Origin: Halisarca cf. caerulea | Lineage: Eukaryota; Porifera; Demospongiae; Chondrillida; Halisarcidae | Assembly: GCA_963170055.1 (NCBI GenBank) | Contig: CAUJGJ010000143.1 | Coordinates: 1 to 64,000, forward strand | Length of the DNA stretch: 64,000 bases | Direction of reading: 5' to 3' | In this document: positions 1-9,431 of the stretch, piece by piece | Numbering within the stretch: position 1 is the first letter of the stretch | Layout of the letters: the number at the start of each line of letters is the position of its first letter | The notes under the pieces: model-generated | Databases searched by the model: none | Told to the model about the DNA's origin: nothing | Seen by the model: the letters and a program-made list of their open reading frames with translations, nothing else | Program-made: the position numbers and the translations under genes

Positions 1-240
1 ATGTAATTTTTCACCTCAGGATGTGTCCCCTATGATGCGGGAAACCATGTGGTGTCGTGGGAAATGTAATTTTTAACTCAGGATGTGTTCCCCTTGATGA
101 AAGAAGCCATATAGTATTGTCGGAAATGTAAATTTTCACCTCAGGAAGTGTTCCCTTTGATGCGGGAAGCCATGTGGTGTCGTGGGAAATGTAAATTTTC
201 ACCTCAGGAAGATTTCCCTTTGATGCGGGAAGGCATGGGA
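1..240 (+). repeat. Higher-order repeat block in the 63-bp array, copy 1
   Basis: Four consecutive units share private variants with 882-1121: a CCCCTATGATG variant, a GAAACCATG variant, the odd CCATATAGTAT segment, and an AAGATTTCCC variant (209 here, 1090 in the partner). The offset is 881 bases, 14 units minus one base. The AAGATTTCCC variant also occurs at 776, 9 units after the first, so the 14-unit period has internal structure. Confidence 0.75.
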
Positions 241-881
241 TGTCGTGGGAAATGTAATTATTTCCCTCAGGATGTGTTCCCTTTGATGTGGTAAGCCATG
301 TGGTGTCGTGGGAAATGTAAATTTTCACCTCAGGAAGTGTTCCCTTTGATGCGGGAAGACATGTGATGTCGTGGGAAATGTAAGTATTCGCCTCAGAATG
401 TGTTCCCTTTGATGTGAGAAGCCATGTGGTGTCGTGGGAAATGTAAATTTTAACCTCAGGAAGTGTTCCATTTGATGTGGGAAGCAAAGTGGTGACAAGA
501 GAAATGTAAATTTTCACCTCTGGAAGTGTCCCCTTTGATGCAGGAAGTCATGTGGTGTTGTGGGAAATGTAAATTTTCACCCATGGAAGTGTCCTCTTTA
601 ATGCAGTAAGCCATGCGGTGTCGTGGGAAATGTAATTTTTCACCTCAGGATGTGTTCTCTTTGTTGCGGGAAGCCATGTGGTGTTGTGGGAAATGTAAAT
701 TTTCACTTCTGGAAGTGTCCCCTTTGATGTGGGAAGGCATGTAATGTCGTGGGAAATGTAAATTTTCACCTCAGGAAGATTTCCCTTTGATGCGGGAAGG
801 CATTTGATGTCGTGGGAAATGTAATTTTTAACCTCAGGATGTGTTCCCTTTGATGTGGTAAGCCATGTGGTGTCGTGGGAG

Positions 882-1121
882 ATGTAATTTTTCACCTCAG
901 GATGTGTCCCCTATGATGCGGGAAACCATGTGGTGTCGTGGGAAATGTAATTTTTACCTCAGGATGTGTTCCCCTTGATGCAAGAAGCCATATAGTATCG
1001 TGGGAAATGTAAATTTTCACCTCAGGATGTGTTCCCTTTGATGTGGTAAGCCATGTGGTGTCGTGGGAAATGTAAATTTTCACCTCAGGAAGATTTCCCT
1101 CTGATGCGGGAAGGCATGGGA
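882..1121 (+). repeat. Higher-order repeat block in the 63-bp array, copy 2
   Basis: This is the partner of 1-240, offset 881 bases. After about 1121 the match shifts: the following unit (GTAAGTATTC, CAGAATGTG) instead resembles the unit near 378-410. The copy is therefore mosaic, as expected after unequal exchange between arrays out of register by whole units. Confidence 0.7.
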
Positions 1122-2344
1122 TGTAGTGGAAAATGTAAGTATTCACCTCAGAATGTGTTCCCTTTGATGTGGGAAGCTAAGTGGTGTCGTTGGAAATGTA
1201 AATTTTCACCTCAGGAAGTGTTCGCTTTGTTGCGGGAAGCCATGTGGTGTCATGGGAAATATAAATTTTCACTTCAGGAAGTGTTCCCTTTGATGCGAGA
1301 AGGCATGTGATGTCATGGAAAATGTAATTTTTCACCTCAGGTAGTGTCCCCTTTCATGCAGAAATACATGCGGTGTCTTGGAAAATATAATTTTTCACCT
1401 CAGGATGTGTTCCCGTTATTGCGGGAAGACATGTGGTGCTGAGGGAAATGTAAATTTTTACTTCTGGATGTGTTCCCTTTGATGTGGGAAGCCATGTGGT
1501 GTCGCGGGAAATGTAAATATTCACCTCAGGAAGTATTCGCTTTGTTGCAGAAAGCCATGTGGTGCTGTAGGAAATGTAAATTTTCACCTCAGGAAGTGTT
1601 CCTTTTGATGTGAAAAGGCATGTGATGTCGTGGAAAATGTAATTTTTCACTTCAGGAACTGTCCTCTTTCACGCATGAAGTGAAGTGGTGTCATGGGAAG
1701 TGTAAATTTTCACCTCAGGACGTGTACCCTTTGATGCAGGTAGCCAAGTGGTCTCGTGGGAAATGTAATTTTTTACCTCAGGATTTGTCCCCTATGATGC
1801 AGGAAGCGATGTGGTGTCGTGGTAAATGTAAATTTTTTACCTCAGGAAGTGTTCCCTTTGATGCGGGGAGCCATGTGGTGAAGTGGGAAATGCAAATTTT
1901 CACCTCAGGATGTGTTACCTTTGAAGTGGGAAGCCACGTGATGTCGTGGGAAATGTAATTATTCACCTCAGGATGTGTCCCCTATGATGCAGGAAGCGAT
2001 GTGGTGTCATGGGAAATGTAAATTTTCAACTCAGGAAGTGTCCCCTTTCATGCGGAAATACATGCGGTGTTGTGGGAAATATAAATTTTCACCTCAGGAT
2101 GTGTTCCCTTTGTTGCGGAAAACTATGTGGTGTCGTGGGAAATGTGAATTTTCACCTCTGGAAGTCTCCCCTTTGATGTGGGAAGGCATGTGGTGTCATG
2201 GGTAATGTAATTTTTCACATCAGGATGTGCTCCCTTTGATGAGGGAAGCAAAGTGGTGTCGTGGAAAATGTAAATTTTCACCTCAGGATGTGTTCCCTTT
2301 CATGCAGGAAGCCATGTGGTGGCGTGGGAAATGCTAATTTTAAC

Positions 2345-2432
2345 GCACCACTATCTCAAACACTACACAAATACTCCCACACCACTTCAGAAACTTCATG
2401 TGTGTCAACTGGGAATGTGCGTAGTGCTAGTG
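2345..2432 (-). repeat. Single inverted 104-bp-family monomer at the satellite-satellite junction
   Basis: Read on the minus strand this segment matches the 104-bp monomer: CACTAGC, then ACGCACATTCCCAG, then ACACACATGAAGTTTCTGAA, then GTATTTGTGTAGTGTT. On the plus strand it appears as CACTACACAAATA, CTTCAGAAACTTCATGTGTG and GGGAATGTGCG. It is the only reverse-oriented copy I found. It abuts the last 63-bp unit on its left and flips to direct orientation at about 2430-2437, resuming mid-monomer at ATTTGTGTAATG. With the next direct monomer (about 2483-2570) it forms a long inverted repeat around a spacer of about 50 bases. Confidence 0.9.
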
Positions 2433-4140
2433 AAAATTTGTGTAATGTTGGATATGCTGGTACTAATACCAATATTTGTCACTAGCACCACGCACATTTC
2501 CAGTGGGCACACATGAAGTTTCTGAAGTGCAGTGGGCGTATTTGTGTAGTGTTGGATATGCTGGTGCTAATACCAATATTTGTCACTAGCACCACGCACA
2601 TTCCCAGTGGACACACATGAAGTTTCTGAAGAACTGTGGGCACATTTGTGTAGTGTTGGATATGCTCGTGCTAATACCAATATTTGGCACTAGCACCACG
2701 CACATTCCTTCTGGATACACATGAAGTTGATGAAGTGCTGTGGGCGTATTTGTGTATTGTTGGAATTGGTGGTGCTAATACCAATATTTCTCACTAGCAC
2801 GACGCACATTCCCAGTGGACACACATGAAGTTTGTGAAGTGCCGTGGGTGTATTTGTGTAGTGTTGGATATGCTGGTGCTAATACCAATATTTGTTACTA
2901 GTACCACACACATTCCCACTTGACACACATGAAGTTTCTGAAGTGCTGTGGGCGTATTTGTGTAGTGTTGGATATGCTGGTGCTAATACCAATATTTGGC
3001 ACTAGCACCACGCGCATTCGCAGTGGACACACATGAAGTTTGTGAAGCGCTGTGGGCGTCTTTGTGTTCTGTTGGATATGCTAGTGCTAATACCAATATT
3101 TGGCACTAGCACCACGCACATTCCCAGTGGACACACATGAACTTTCTAAAGTGCTGTGTGCGTATTTGTGTAGTGTTGGATATGCTGGTGCTAATACCGA
3201 TATTTGTCACTAGCACCACGCACATTCCCAGTGGACACACATGAAGTTTGTGAAGTGCTGTGTGCGTATTTGTGTAGTGTTGGATATGCTGGTGCTAATA
3301 CCCATATTTGGCAGTAGCACCCCGCATATTCCCAGTGGACATACATGAAGTTTGTCAACTGCTTTGGGCGTATTTGTGTAGTGTTGGATATGCTGGTGCT
3401 AATACCGATATTTGGCACTAGCACCCTGCACATGCCCAGTGGACACACATGAAGTTTGTGAAGTGCTGTGGGCGTATGTGTGTAGTGTTGGATATGCTGG
3501 TGCTAATACCAATATATGCACTAGCACCACGCACATTCCCAGTGGACACACATGAAGTTTCTGAAGTGCTGTGGGCGTATTTGTGTAGTGTTGGATATGC
3601 TGGTGCTAATACCAATATATGCACTAGCACCACGCACATTCCCAGTGGACACACATGAAGTTTCTAAAGTGCTGTGGGCGTATTTGTGTAGTGTTGGATA
3701 TGCTGGTGCTAAAACCAATATATGCACTAGCACCACGCACATTCCCAGTGGACACACATGAAGTTTGTGAAGTACTGTGGGCGTATTTGTGTTCTGTTGG
3801 ATATGCTGGTGCTAATACCGATATTTGGCACTAGCACCACGCACATTCCCAGAGGACACACAAGAAGTTTGTGAAGTGCTGTGGGCGTATTTGTGTAGTG
3901 TTGGATATGCTGGTGCTAATACCGATATTTGGCACTAGCACCCCGCACATTCCCAGTGGACACACATGAAGTTTGTAAACTGCTGTGGGTGTCTTTGTGT
4001 AGTGTTGGATATGCTGGTGCTAATACCAATATTTGGCACTAGCACCACGCACATTCCCAGTGGACACACATGAACTTTCTAAAGTGCTGTGTGTGTATTT
4101 GTGTAGTGTTGGATATGCTGGTGCTAATAAACATATTTGG

Positions 4141-4257
4141 CCCTAGCACCACGTACATTCAAACACACGAAGTTTATGAAGTTGTGCACGCATATTTGTG
4201 CACTTTGAAATGTGCTAGTGTTAAGAGAAATATTTGGCATATGGTTACATTGAAAAA
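4141..4257 (+). repeat. Divergent 104-bp monomer flanking telomeric tract 1
   Basis: This monomer starts CCCTAGCACCACGTAC, lacks the CCAGTGG segment (ATTCAAACACACGAAG instead), and diverges strongly in its second half (GTGCACTTTGAAATGTGC, TTAAGAGAAATATTTGGC). It then has about 14 bases not found in the monomer (ATGGTTACATTG) before the CCCTAA tract. The same structure recurs 2306 and 3468 bases downstream. Confidence 0.85.
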
Positions 4258-4271
4258 CCCTAACCCTAACC
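4258..4271. repeat. Interstitial telomeric tract 1 (CCCTAACCCTAACC)
   Basis: These 14 bases are perfect vertebrate-type telomeric repeat, C-rich on the plus strand. The satellite resumes directly after it at ACGCACATTCCCAG, so the tract sits where the monomer's CTAGCACC should be. Confidence 0.85.
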
Positions 4272-6446
4272 GCTACGCACATTCCCAGTGGATACACATG
4301 AAGATTCTGAAGTGCTGTGGGCGTATTTGTGTAGTGTTGGATATGCTGGTGCTAATACCGATATTTGGCACTAGCACCCCGCACATTCCCAGTGGACACA
4401 CATGAAGTTTGTGAAGTGCTGTGGGTGTCTTTGTGTAGTGTTGGATATGCTGGTGCCTATTCCGATATTTGGCACTAGCACCCTGCACATGCCCCGTGGA
4501 CACACATGAAGTTTGTGAAGTGCTGTGAGCGTATTTGTGTAGTGTTGGATATGCTGGTGCTAATACCGATATTTGTCACTAGCACCACGTACATTCCCAG
4601 TGGACACACATGAAGTTGGTGAAGTGCTGTGGGCGTATTTGTGTAGTGTTGGATATGCTGGTGCTAATTCCGATATTTGGCACTAGTACACTGCACATGC
4701 CAAGTGGACACACATGAAGTTTGTGAAGTGCTGTGGGCGTATTTGTGTAGTGTTGGATATGCTGGTGCTAATACCCATATTTGTCACTAGCACCACGCAC
4801 ATTCCCAGTGGACACACATGAAGTTTGTGAAGTGCTGTGGATGTATTTGTGTAGTGTTGGATATCCTCGTGTTAATACCCATATTTGTCACTAGCACCAC
4901 GCACATTCCTAGTGGACACACATGAAGTTGGTGAAGTGCTGTGGGCGTATTTTTGTTGTGTTGGATATGCTGGTGCTAATACCCATATTTGTCACTAGCA
5001 CCACGCACATTCCCAGTGGACATACATGTAGTTTCTGAAGTGCTGTGGATGTATTTGTGTAGTGTTGGATATGCTGGTGTTAATACTAATATTTGGCACT
5101 AGCACCACGCACATTCCCAGTGGACACACATGAAGTTTGTGAAGTGCTTTGGGCGTATTTGTGTAGTGTTGGATATGCTGGTGCTAATACCGATATTTGG
5201 CACTAGCACCCCGCACATTCCCATTGGACACTAATGAAGTTTTTCAACTGCTGTGGGCGTCTTTGTGTTCTGTTGGATATACTGGTGCTAATACCGATAT
5301 TTGTCACTAGCATCCCGCAAATTCCCAGTGGACACACATGAAGTTTGTAAACTGCTTTGGGCGTATCTGTGTAGTGTTGGATATGCTGGTGCTAATATCA
5401 ATATTTATCACTAGCACCATGCACATTCCCAGTGGACACACATGAAGTTTGTGAAGCGCTGTGGGCGTATTTGTGTATTGTTGGATATGCTGGTGCTAAT
5501 ACCGATATTTGGCACTAGCACCCCGCACATTCCCAGTGGACACACATGAAGTTTGTAAACTGCTGTGGGTGTCTTTGTGTTCTGTTGGATATGCTGGTGC
5601 TAATACCGATATTTGGCACTAGCACAACGCACATTCCAAGTGGACACACATGAAGTTTGTAAACTGCTGTGGGTGTCTTTGTGTTCTGTTGGATATGCTG
5701 GTGCTAATACCGATATTTGGCACTAACACAACGCACATTCCAAGTGGACACACATGAAGTTTGTCAACTGCTTTGGGCGTATCTGTGTAGTGTTGGATAT
5801 GCTGGTGCTAATACCGATATTTGACACTAGCACCCCGCAAATTCCCAGTGGACACACATGAAGTTTGTAAACTGCTGTGGGTGTCTTTGTGTTGTGTTGG
5901 ATATGCTGGTGCTAATACCAATATTTGTCACTACCACCACGCACATTCCCAGTGGACACACATGAAGTTTGTGAAGTGCTGTGGGCATATTTGTGTAGTG
6001 TTGGATATGCTGGTGCTAATTCCGATATTTGTCAATAGCACCCTGCACATGCCAAGTGGACACACATGAAGTTTGTCAACTGCTTTGGGCGTATTTGTGT
6101 AGTGTTGGATATGCTGGTGCTAATACCAATATTTGTCACTAGCACCACGCACATTCCCAGTGGACACACATGAAGTTTGTGAAGCGCTGTGGGCGTATTT
6201 GTGTATTGTTGGATATGCTGGTGCTAATACCGATATTTGGCACTACCATCACGCACATTCCCAGTGGACACACATGAAGTTTGTGAAGTGCTGTATGCGT
6301 GTTTTTTTAGTGTTGGATATGCTGGTGCTAATACCAATATTTGGCACTAGCACCACGCACATTCCCAGTGAACACACGAACTTTCTAAAGTGCTGTGTGT
6401 GTATTTGTGTAGTGTTGGATATGCTGGTGCTAATACCCATATTTGG

Positions 6447-6563
6447 CCCTAGCACCACGTACATTCAAACACACGAAGTTTATGAAGTTGTGCACGCATA
6501 TTTGTGCACTTTGAAATGTGCTAGTGTTAAGAGAAATATTTGGCATATGGTTACATTAAAAAA
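6447..6563 (+). repeat. Divergent 104-bp monomer flanking telomeric tract 2
   Basis: Near-identical to 4141-4257 (offset 2306). It has the same ATTCAAACACACGAAG deletion form and the same diverged second half; the run before the tract reads ACATTAAAAAA instead of ACATTGAAAAA. Confidence 0.85.
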
Positions 6564-6577
6564 CCCTAACCCTAACC
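6564..6577. repeat. Interstitial telomeric tract 2 (CCCTAACCCTAACC)
   Basis: The same 14-base tract, phase and flanks (CGCTACGCACATT on the right) as tract 1. It was evidently copied together with its flanking monomers. Confidence 0.85.
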
Positions 6578-7608
6578 GCTACGCACATTCCCAGTGGATA
6601 CACATGAAGATTCTGAAGTGCTGTGGGCGTATTTGTGTAGTGTTGGATATGCTGGTGCTAATACCGATATTTGGCACTAGCACCCCGCACATTCCCAGTG
6701 GACACACATGAAGTTTGTAAACTGCTGTGGGTGTCTTTGTGTTGTGTTGGATATGCTGGTGCTAATACCAATATATGCACTAGCACCACGCACATTCCCA
6801 GTGGACACACATGAAGTTTCTAAAGTGCTGTGGGCGTATTTGTGTAGTGTTGGATATGCTGGTGCTAAAACCAATATATGCACTAGCACCACGCACATTC
6901 CCAGTGGACACACATGAAGTTTGTGAAGTACTGTGAGCGTATTTGTGTTCTGTTGGATATGCTGGTGCTAATACCGATATTTGGCACTACCACCACGCAC
7001 ATTCCCAGAGGACACACAAGACGTTTGTGAAGTGCTGTGGGCGTATTTGTGTAGTGTTGGATATGCTGGTGCTAATACCGATATTTGGCACTAGCACCCC
7101 GCACATTCCCAGTGGACACACATGAAGTTTGTAAACTGCTGTGGGTGTCTTTGTGTAGTGTTGGATATGCTGGTGCTAATACCGATATTTGGCACTAGCA
7201 CCCCGCACATTCCCAGTGGACACACATGAAGTTTGCAAACTGCTGTGGGTGTCTTTGTGTAGTGTTGGATATGCTGGTGCTAATTCCGATATTTGGCACT
7301 AGCACCCTGCACATGCCCAGTGGACACACATGAAGTTTGTGAAGTGCTGTGGGCGTATTTGTGTAGTGTTGGATATGCTGGTGCTAATACCGATATTTGG
7401 CACTAGCACCCCGCACATTCCCAGTGGACACACATGAAGTTTGTAAACTGCTGTGAGTGTCTTTGTGTAGTGTTGGATATGCTGGTGCTAATACCAATAT
7501 TTGGCACTAGCACCACGCACATTCCCAGTGGACACACATGAACTTTCTAAAGTGCTGTGTGTGTATTTGTGTAGTGTTGGATATGCTGGTGCTAATAAAC
7601 ATATTTGG

Positions 7609-7725
7609 CCCTAGCACCACGTACATTAAAACACACGAAGTTTATGAAGTTGTGCACGCATATTTGTGCACTTTGAAATGTGCTAGTGTTAAGAGAAATA
7701 TTTGGCATATGGTTACATTAAAAAA
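7609..7725 (+). repeat. Divergent 104-bp monomer flanking telomeric tract 3
   Basis: Third copy of the divergent monomer, 1162 bases after copy 2. It shares ACATTAAAAAA with copy 2 but the preceding CTAATAAACATATTTGG with copy 1, so it looks like a mosaic of the other two. Confidence 0.85.
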
Positions 7726-7739
7726 CCCTAACCCTAACC
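7726..7739. repeat. Interstitial telomeric tract 3 (CCCTAACCCTAACC)
   Basis: 14 perfect bases with the same flanks as tracts 1 and 2. Confidence 0.85.
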
Positions 7740-8250
7740 GCTACGCACATTCCCAGTGGATACACATGAAGATTCTGAAGTGCTGTGGGCGTATTTGTGT
7801 AGTGTTGGATATGCTGGTGCTAATACCGATATTTGGCACTAGCACCCCGCACATTCCCAGTGGACACACATGAAGTTTGTAAACTGCTGTGGGTGTCTTT
7901 GTGTTGTGTTGGATATGCTGGTGCTAATACCAATATATGCACTAGCACCACGCACATTCCCAGTGGACACACATGAAGTTTCTAAAGTGCTGTGGGCGTA
8001 TTTGTGTAGTGTTGGATATGCTGGTGCTAAAACCAATATATGCACTAGCACCACGCACATTCCCAGTGGACACACATGAAGTTTGTAAACTGCTGTGGGT
8101 GTCTTTGTGTTGTGTTGGATATGCTGGTGCTAATACCAATATTTGGCACGAGCACCACGCACATTCCCAGTGGACACATATGAAGTTTTTTAACTACTGT
8201 GGGCGTATTTGTGTAATGTTGGATATGCTGGTTCTAATACCAATATTTTG

Positions 8251-8365
8251 CAATAACACCATGCGCATTCCCTCACATGAAGTTTCTAAAAAGTTGCGGG
8301 CATATCTGTGTAGTTTTAAACATGTTGGTGTAAAGACCATAATTTTGCAAATTGTTATCTTAGTA
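8251..8365 (+). repeat. Divergent 104-bp monomer flanking telomeric tract 4
   Basis: It starts CAATAACACCATGCGC, has a shortened ATTCCCTCACATGAAG segment, and a diverged second half (GTAGTTTTAAACATGTTGG, AAAGACCATAATTTTGC, ATTGTTATCTTAGTA). It aligns with the other three flanking monomers across the diverged half and the extra pre-tract bases, but much less closely than they align with each other. That suggests a common but older origin. Confidence 0.75.
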
Positions 8366-8401
8366 TAACCCTAACCCTAACCCTAACCCTAACACTAACC
8401 C
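8366..8401. repeat. Interstitial telomeric tract 4 (six TAACCC-type repeats, one degenerate)
   Basis: TAACCC occurs four times, then TAACAC, then TAACCC: 36 bases. The satellite resumes at about 8404 with ACGCACATTCCGAG. It is the longest telomeric tract in the window and coincides with the change from subfamily A on the left to subfamily B on the right. C-rich on the plus strand, it has the orientation of a chromosome whose end would lie to the left. Confidence 0.93.
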
Positions 8402-9431
8402 CCACGCACATTCCGAGTGGACACACATGAAGGTTCTGAAGTGCTGTGGGCGTATTTGTGTAGTGCAGGAAATGCAGGTGCTAATATAAATATTTGGCAC
8501 TAGGACCACGCACATTCCCAGTGGACACACATGAAGTTTCTGAAGTGCTGTGGGCGTATTTGTGTAGTGTTGGATACGCTGGTGCTAACACCAATATTTG
8601 GCACTAGCACCACGCACATTCCCAGTGGACACACATGAAGTTTCTTAACTACTGTGATCGTATTTGTGTAATGTTGGATATGCTGGTGCTAATACCATTA
8701 TTTGGCACTAGCACCACGCACAATCCCAGTGGACACACATGACCTTTCTGAAGTGATGTGAGCGCATTTGTGTAGTGTTGGATATGCTGGTGCTAATACC
8801 ATTATTTGGCACTAGCACCACGCACATTCCCAGTGGACACACATGAAGTTTCTTAAAAGATATGGGCGTATTTGTGTAGTGTTGGATATGCTGGTGCTAA
8901 CACCAATATTTGGCACTAGCACCACGCACATTCCCAGTGGACACACATAAAGTTTTTTAACTGCTGTGGGCGTTTTTGTGTAGTGTTGGATATGCTGGTG
9001 CTATTACCAATATTTGGCACTAGCACCACGCACATTCCCAGTGGACACACATGAAGTTTCTTAACTGCTGTGGGCGTTTTTGTGTAGTGTTGGATATGCT
9101 GGTGCTAATACCAATATTTGGCACTAGCACCACGCACATTCCCAGTGGACACACATGACCTTTCTGAAGTGCTGTGGGCGTATTTGTGTAGATTTGTATA
9201 TGCTGGTGCTAATACCAATATTTGGCACTAGCACCACGCACATTCCCAGTGGACACACATGAAGTTTCTGAAGTGCTGTATGCGCATTTGTGTAGTGTTG
9301 GATATGCTGGTGCTAATACCAATATTTGGCACTAGCACCACGCACTTTCGTAGTAGATACACATGAGATTTCCGAAGTGCTGTGGGCGCATTTGTGTATT
9401 GTTGGATATGCTGGTGCTAATACCAATATTT
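8402..9431 (+). repeat. Subfamily B, monomers without an obvious higher-order repeat
   Basis: About ten monomers following telomeric tract 4. The first is quite diverged (AGTGCAGGAAATGCAGG, CTAATATAAATATTTGG); the next approach the consensus and introduce the variants that dominate the rest of the window: CTTAACTACTGTGG and ATGACCTTTCTGAAG. No other feature seen. Confidence 0.7.
9100..9132. other. Representative dyad (hairpin or cruciform-capable) element of the 104-bp monomer
   Basis: TGGTGCTA at 9100-9107 and its exact reverse complement TAGCACCA at 9125-9132 are separated by 17 bases, which themselves hold CCAA-TAT-TTGG. The outer stem extends by two GC pairs past one bulged base. The element spans the monomer boundary as I phased it and is present in most of the ~590 units. 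Dyad symmetry is a known property of several satellites; extrusion here is inference. Confidence 0.8.

Larger units (their letters stand above)
1..2344 (+). repeat. 63-bp tandem satellite array (about 37 copies, open at the left edge)
   Basis: The landmark GGAAATGTAA recurs every 63 bases (for example at 122 and 185). A typical unit then runs through TTTTCACCTCAGGAAGTG, TTCCCTTTGATG, CGGGAAGCCATG and TGGTGTCGTG. Units differ by scattered substitutions and a few one-base indels. The array is already under way at base 1, so its left end lies outside the window. Each unit carries a short dyad, TTCCC-N8-GGGAA. Because 63 is a multiple of three, a frame free of stops in one unit stays open over many units, giving repeated 21-residue pseudo-peptides on both strands; I do not regard these as genes. 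The function is unknown, and satellite or minisatellite DNA is the supported description. Confidence 0.95.
2433..8365 (+). repeat. Subfamily A of the 104-bp satellite (older, heterogeneous block)
   Basis: Monomers here share variants that are rare or absent to the right: CCGATATTTGG, GCACCCCGCACATT, AAGTTTGTGAAG, AAACTGCTGTGGGTGTC and GTGTTCTGTTGG. They vary more from unit to unit than those beyond 8.4 kb. The block contains three copies of a divergent monomer carrying a telomeric tract and is bounded on the right by a fourth. Internal duplications are visible: about 3521-4060 matches about 6677-7210 (offset about 3156), and about 6447-6917 matches about 7609-8079 (offset 1162). Confidence 0.8.

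Noticed and set aside
11..517. 168-codon open frame on the minus strand in the 63-bp array, and similar frames at 548-895, 892-1146, 1053-1310 and 1354-1650
   Set aside because: They are forced by the 63-base period, which is a multiple of three. Several frames on both strands are open over the same repeats, ends fall at random repeat variants, and no known domain is recognisable.
2290..2440. Common ancestry of the 63-bp and 104-bp satellites
   Set aside because: Only a short resemblance exists (GTGGGAAATG against GGGAATGTG in the reverse monomer). It could be junction microhomology but is too short to support homology.
6133..6711. 192-codon open frame on the plus strand
   Set aside because: It runs through 104-bp satellite monomers, the divergent monomer and a telomeric tract. 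The length reflects small indels in this heterogeneous block. The same pseudo-peptides recur across the window in shifting frames and on both strands.
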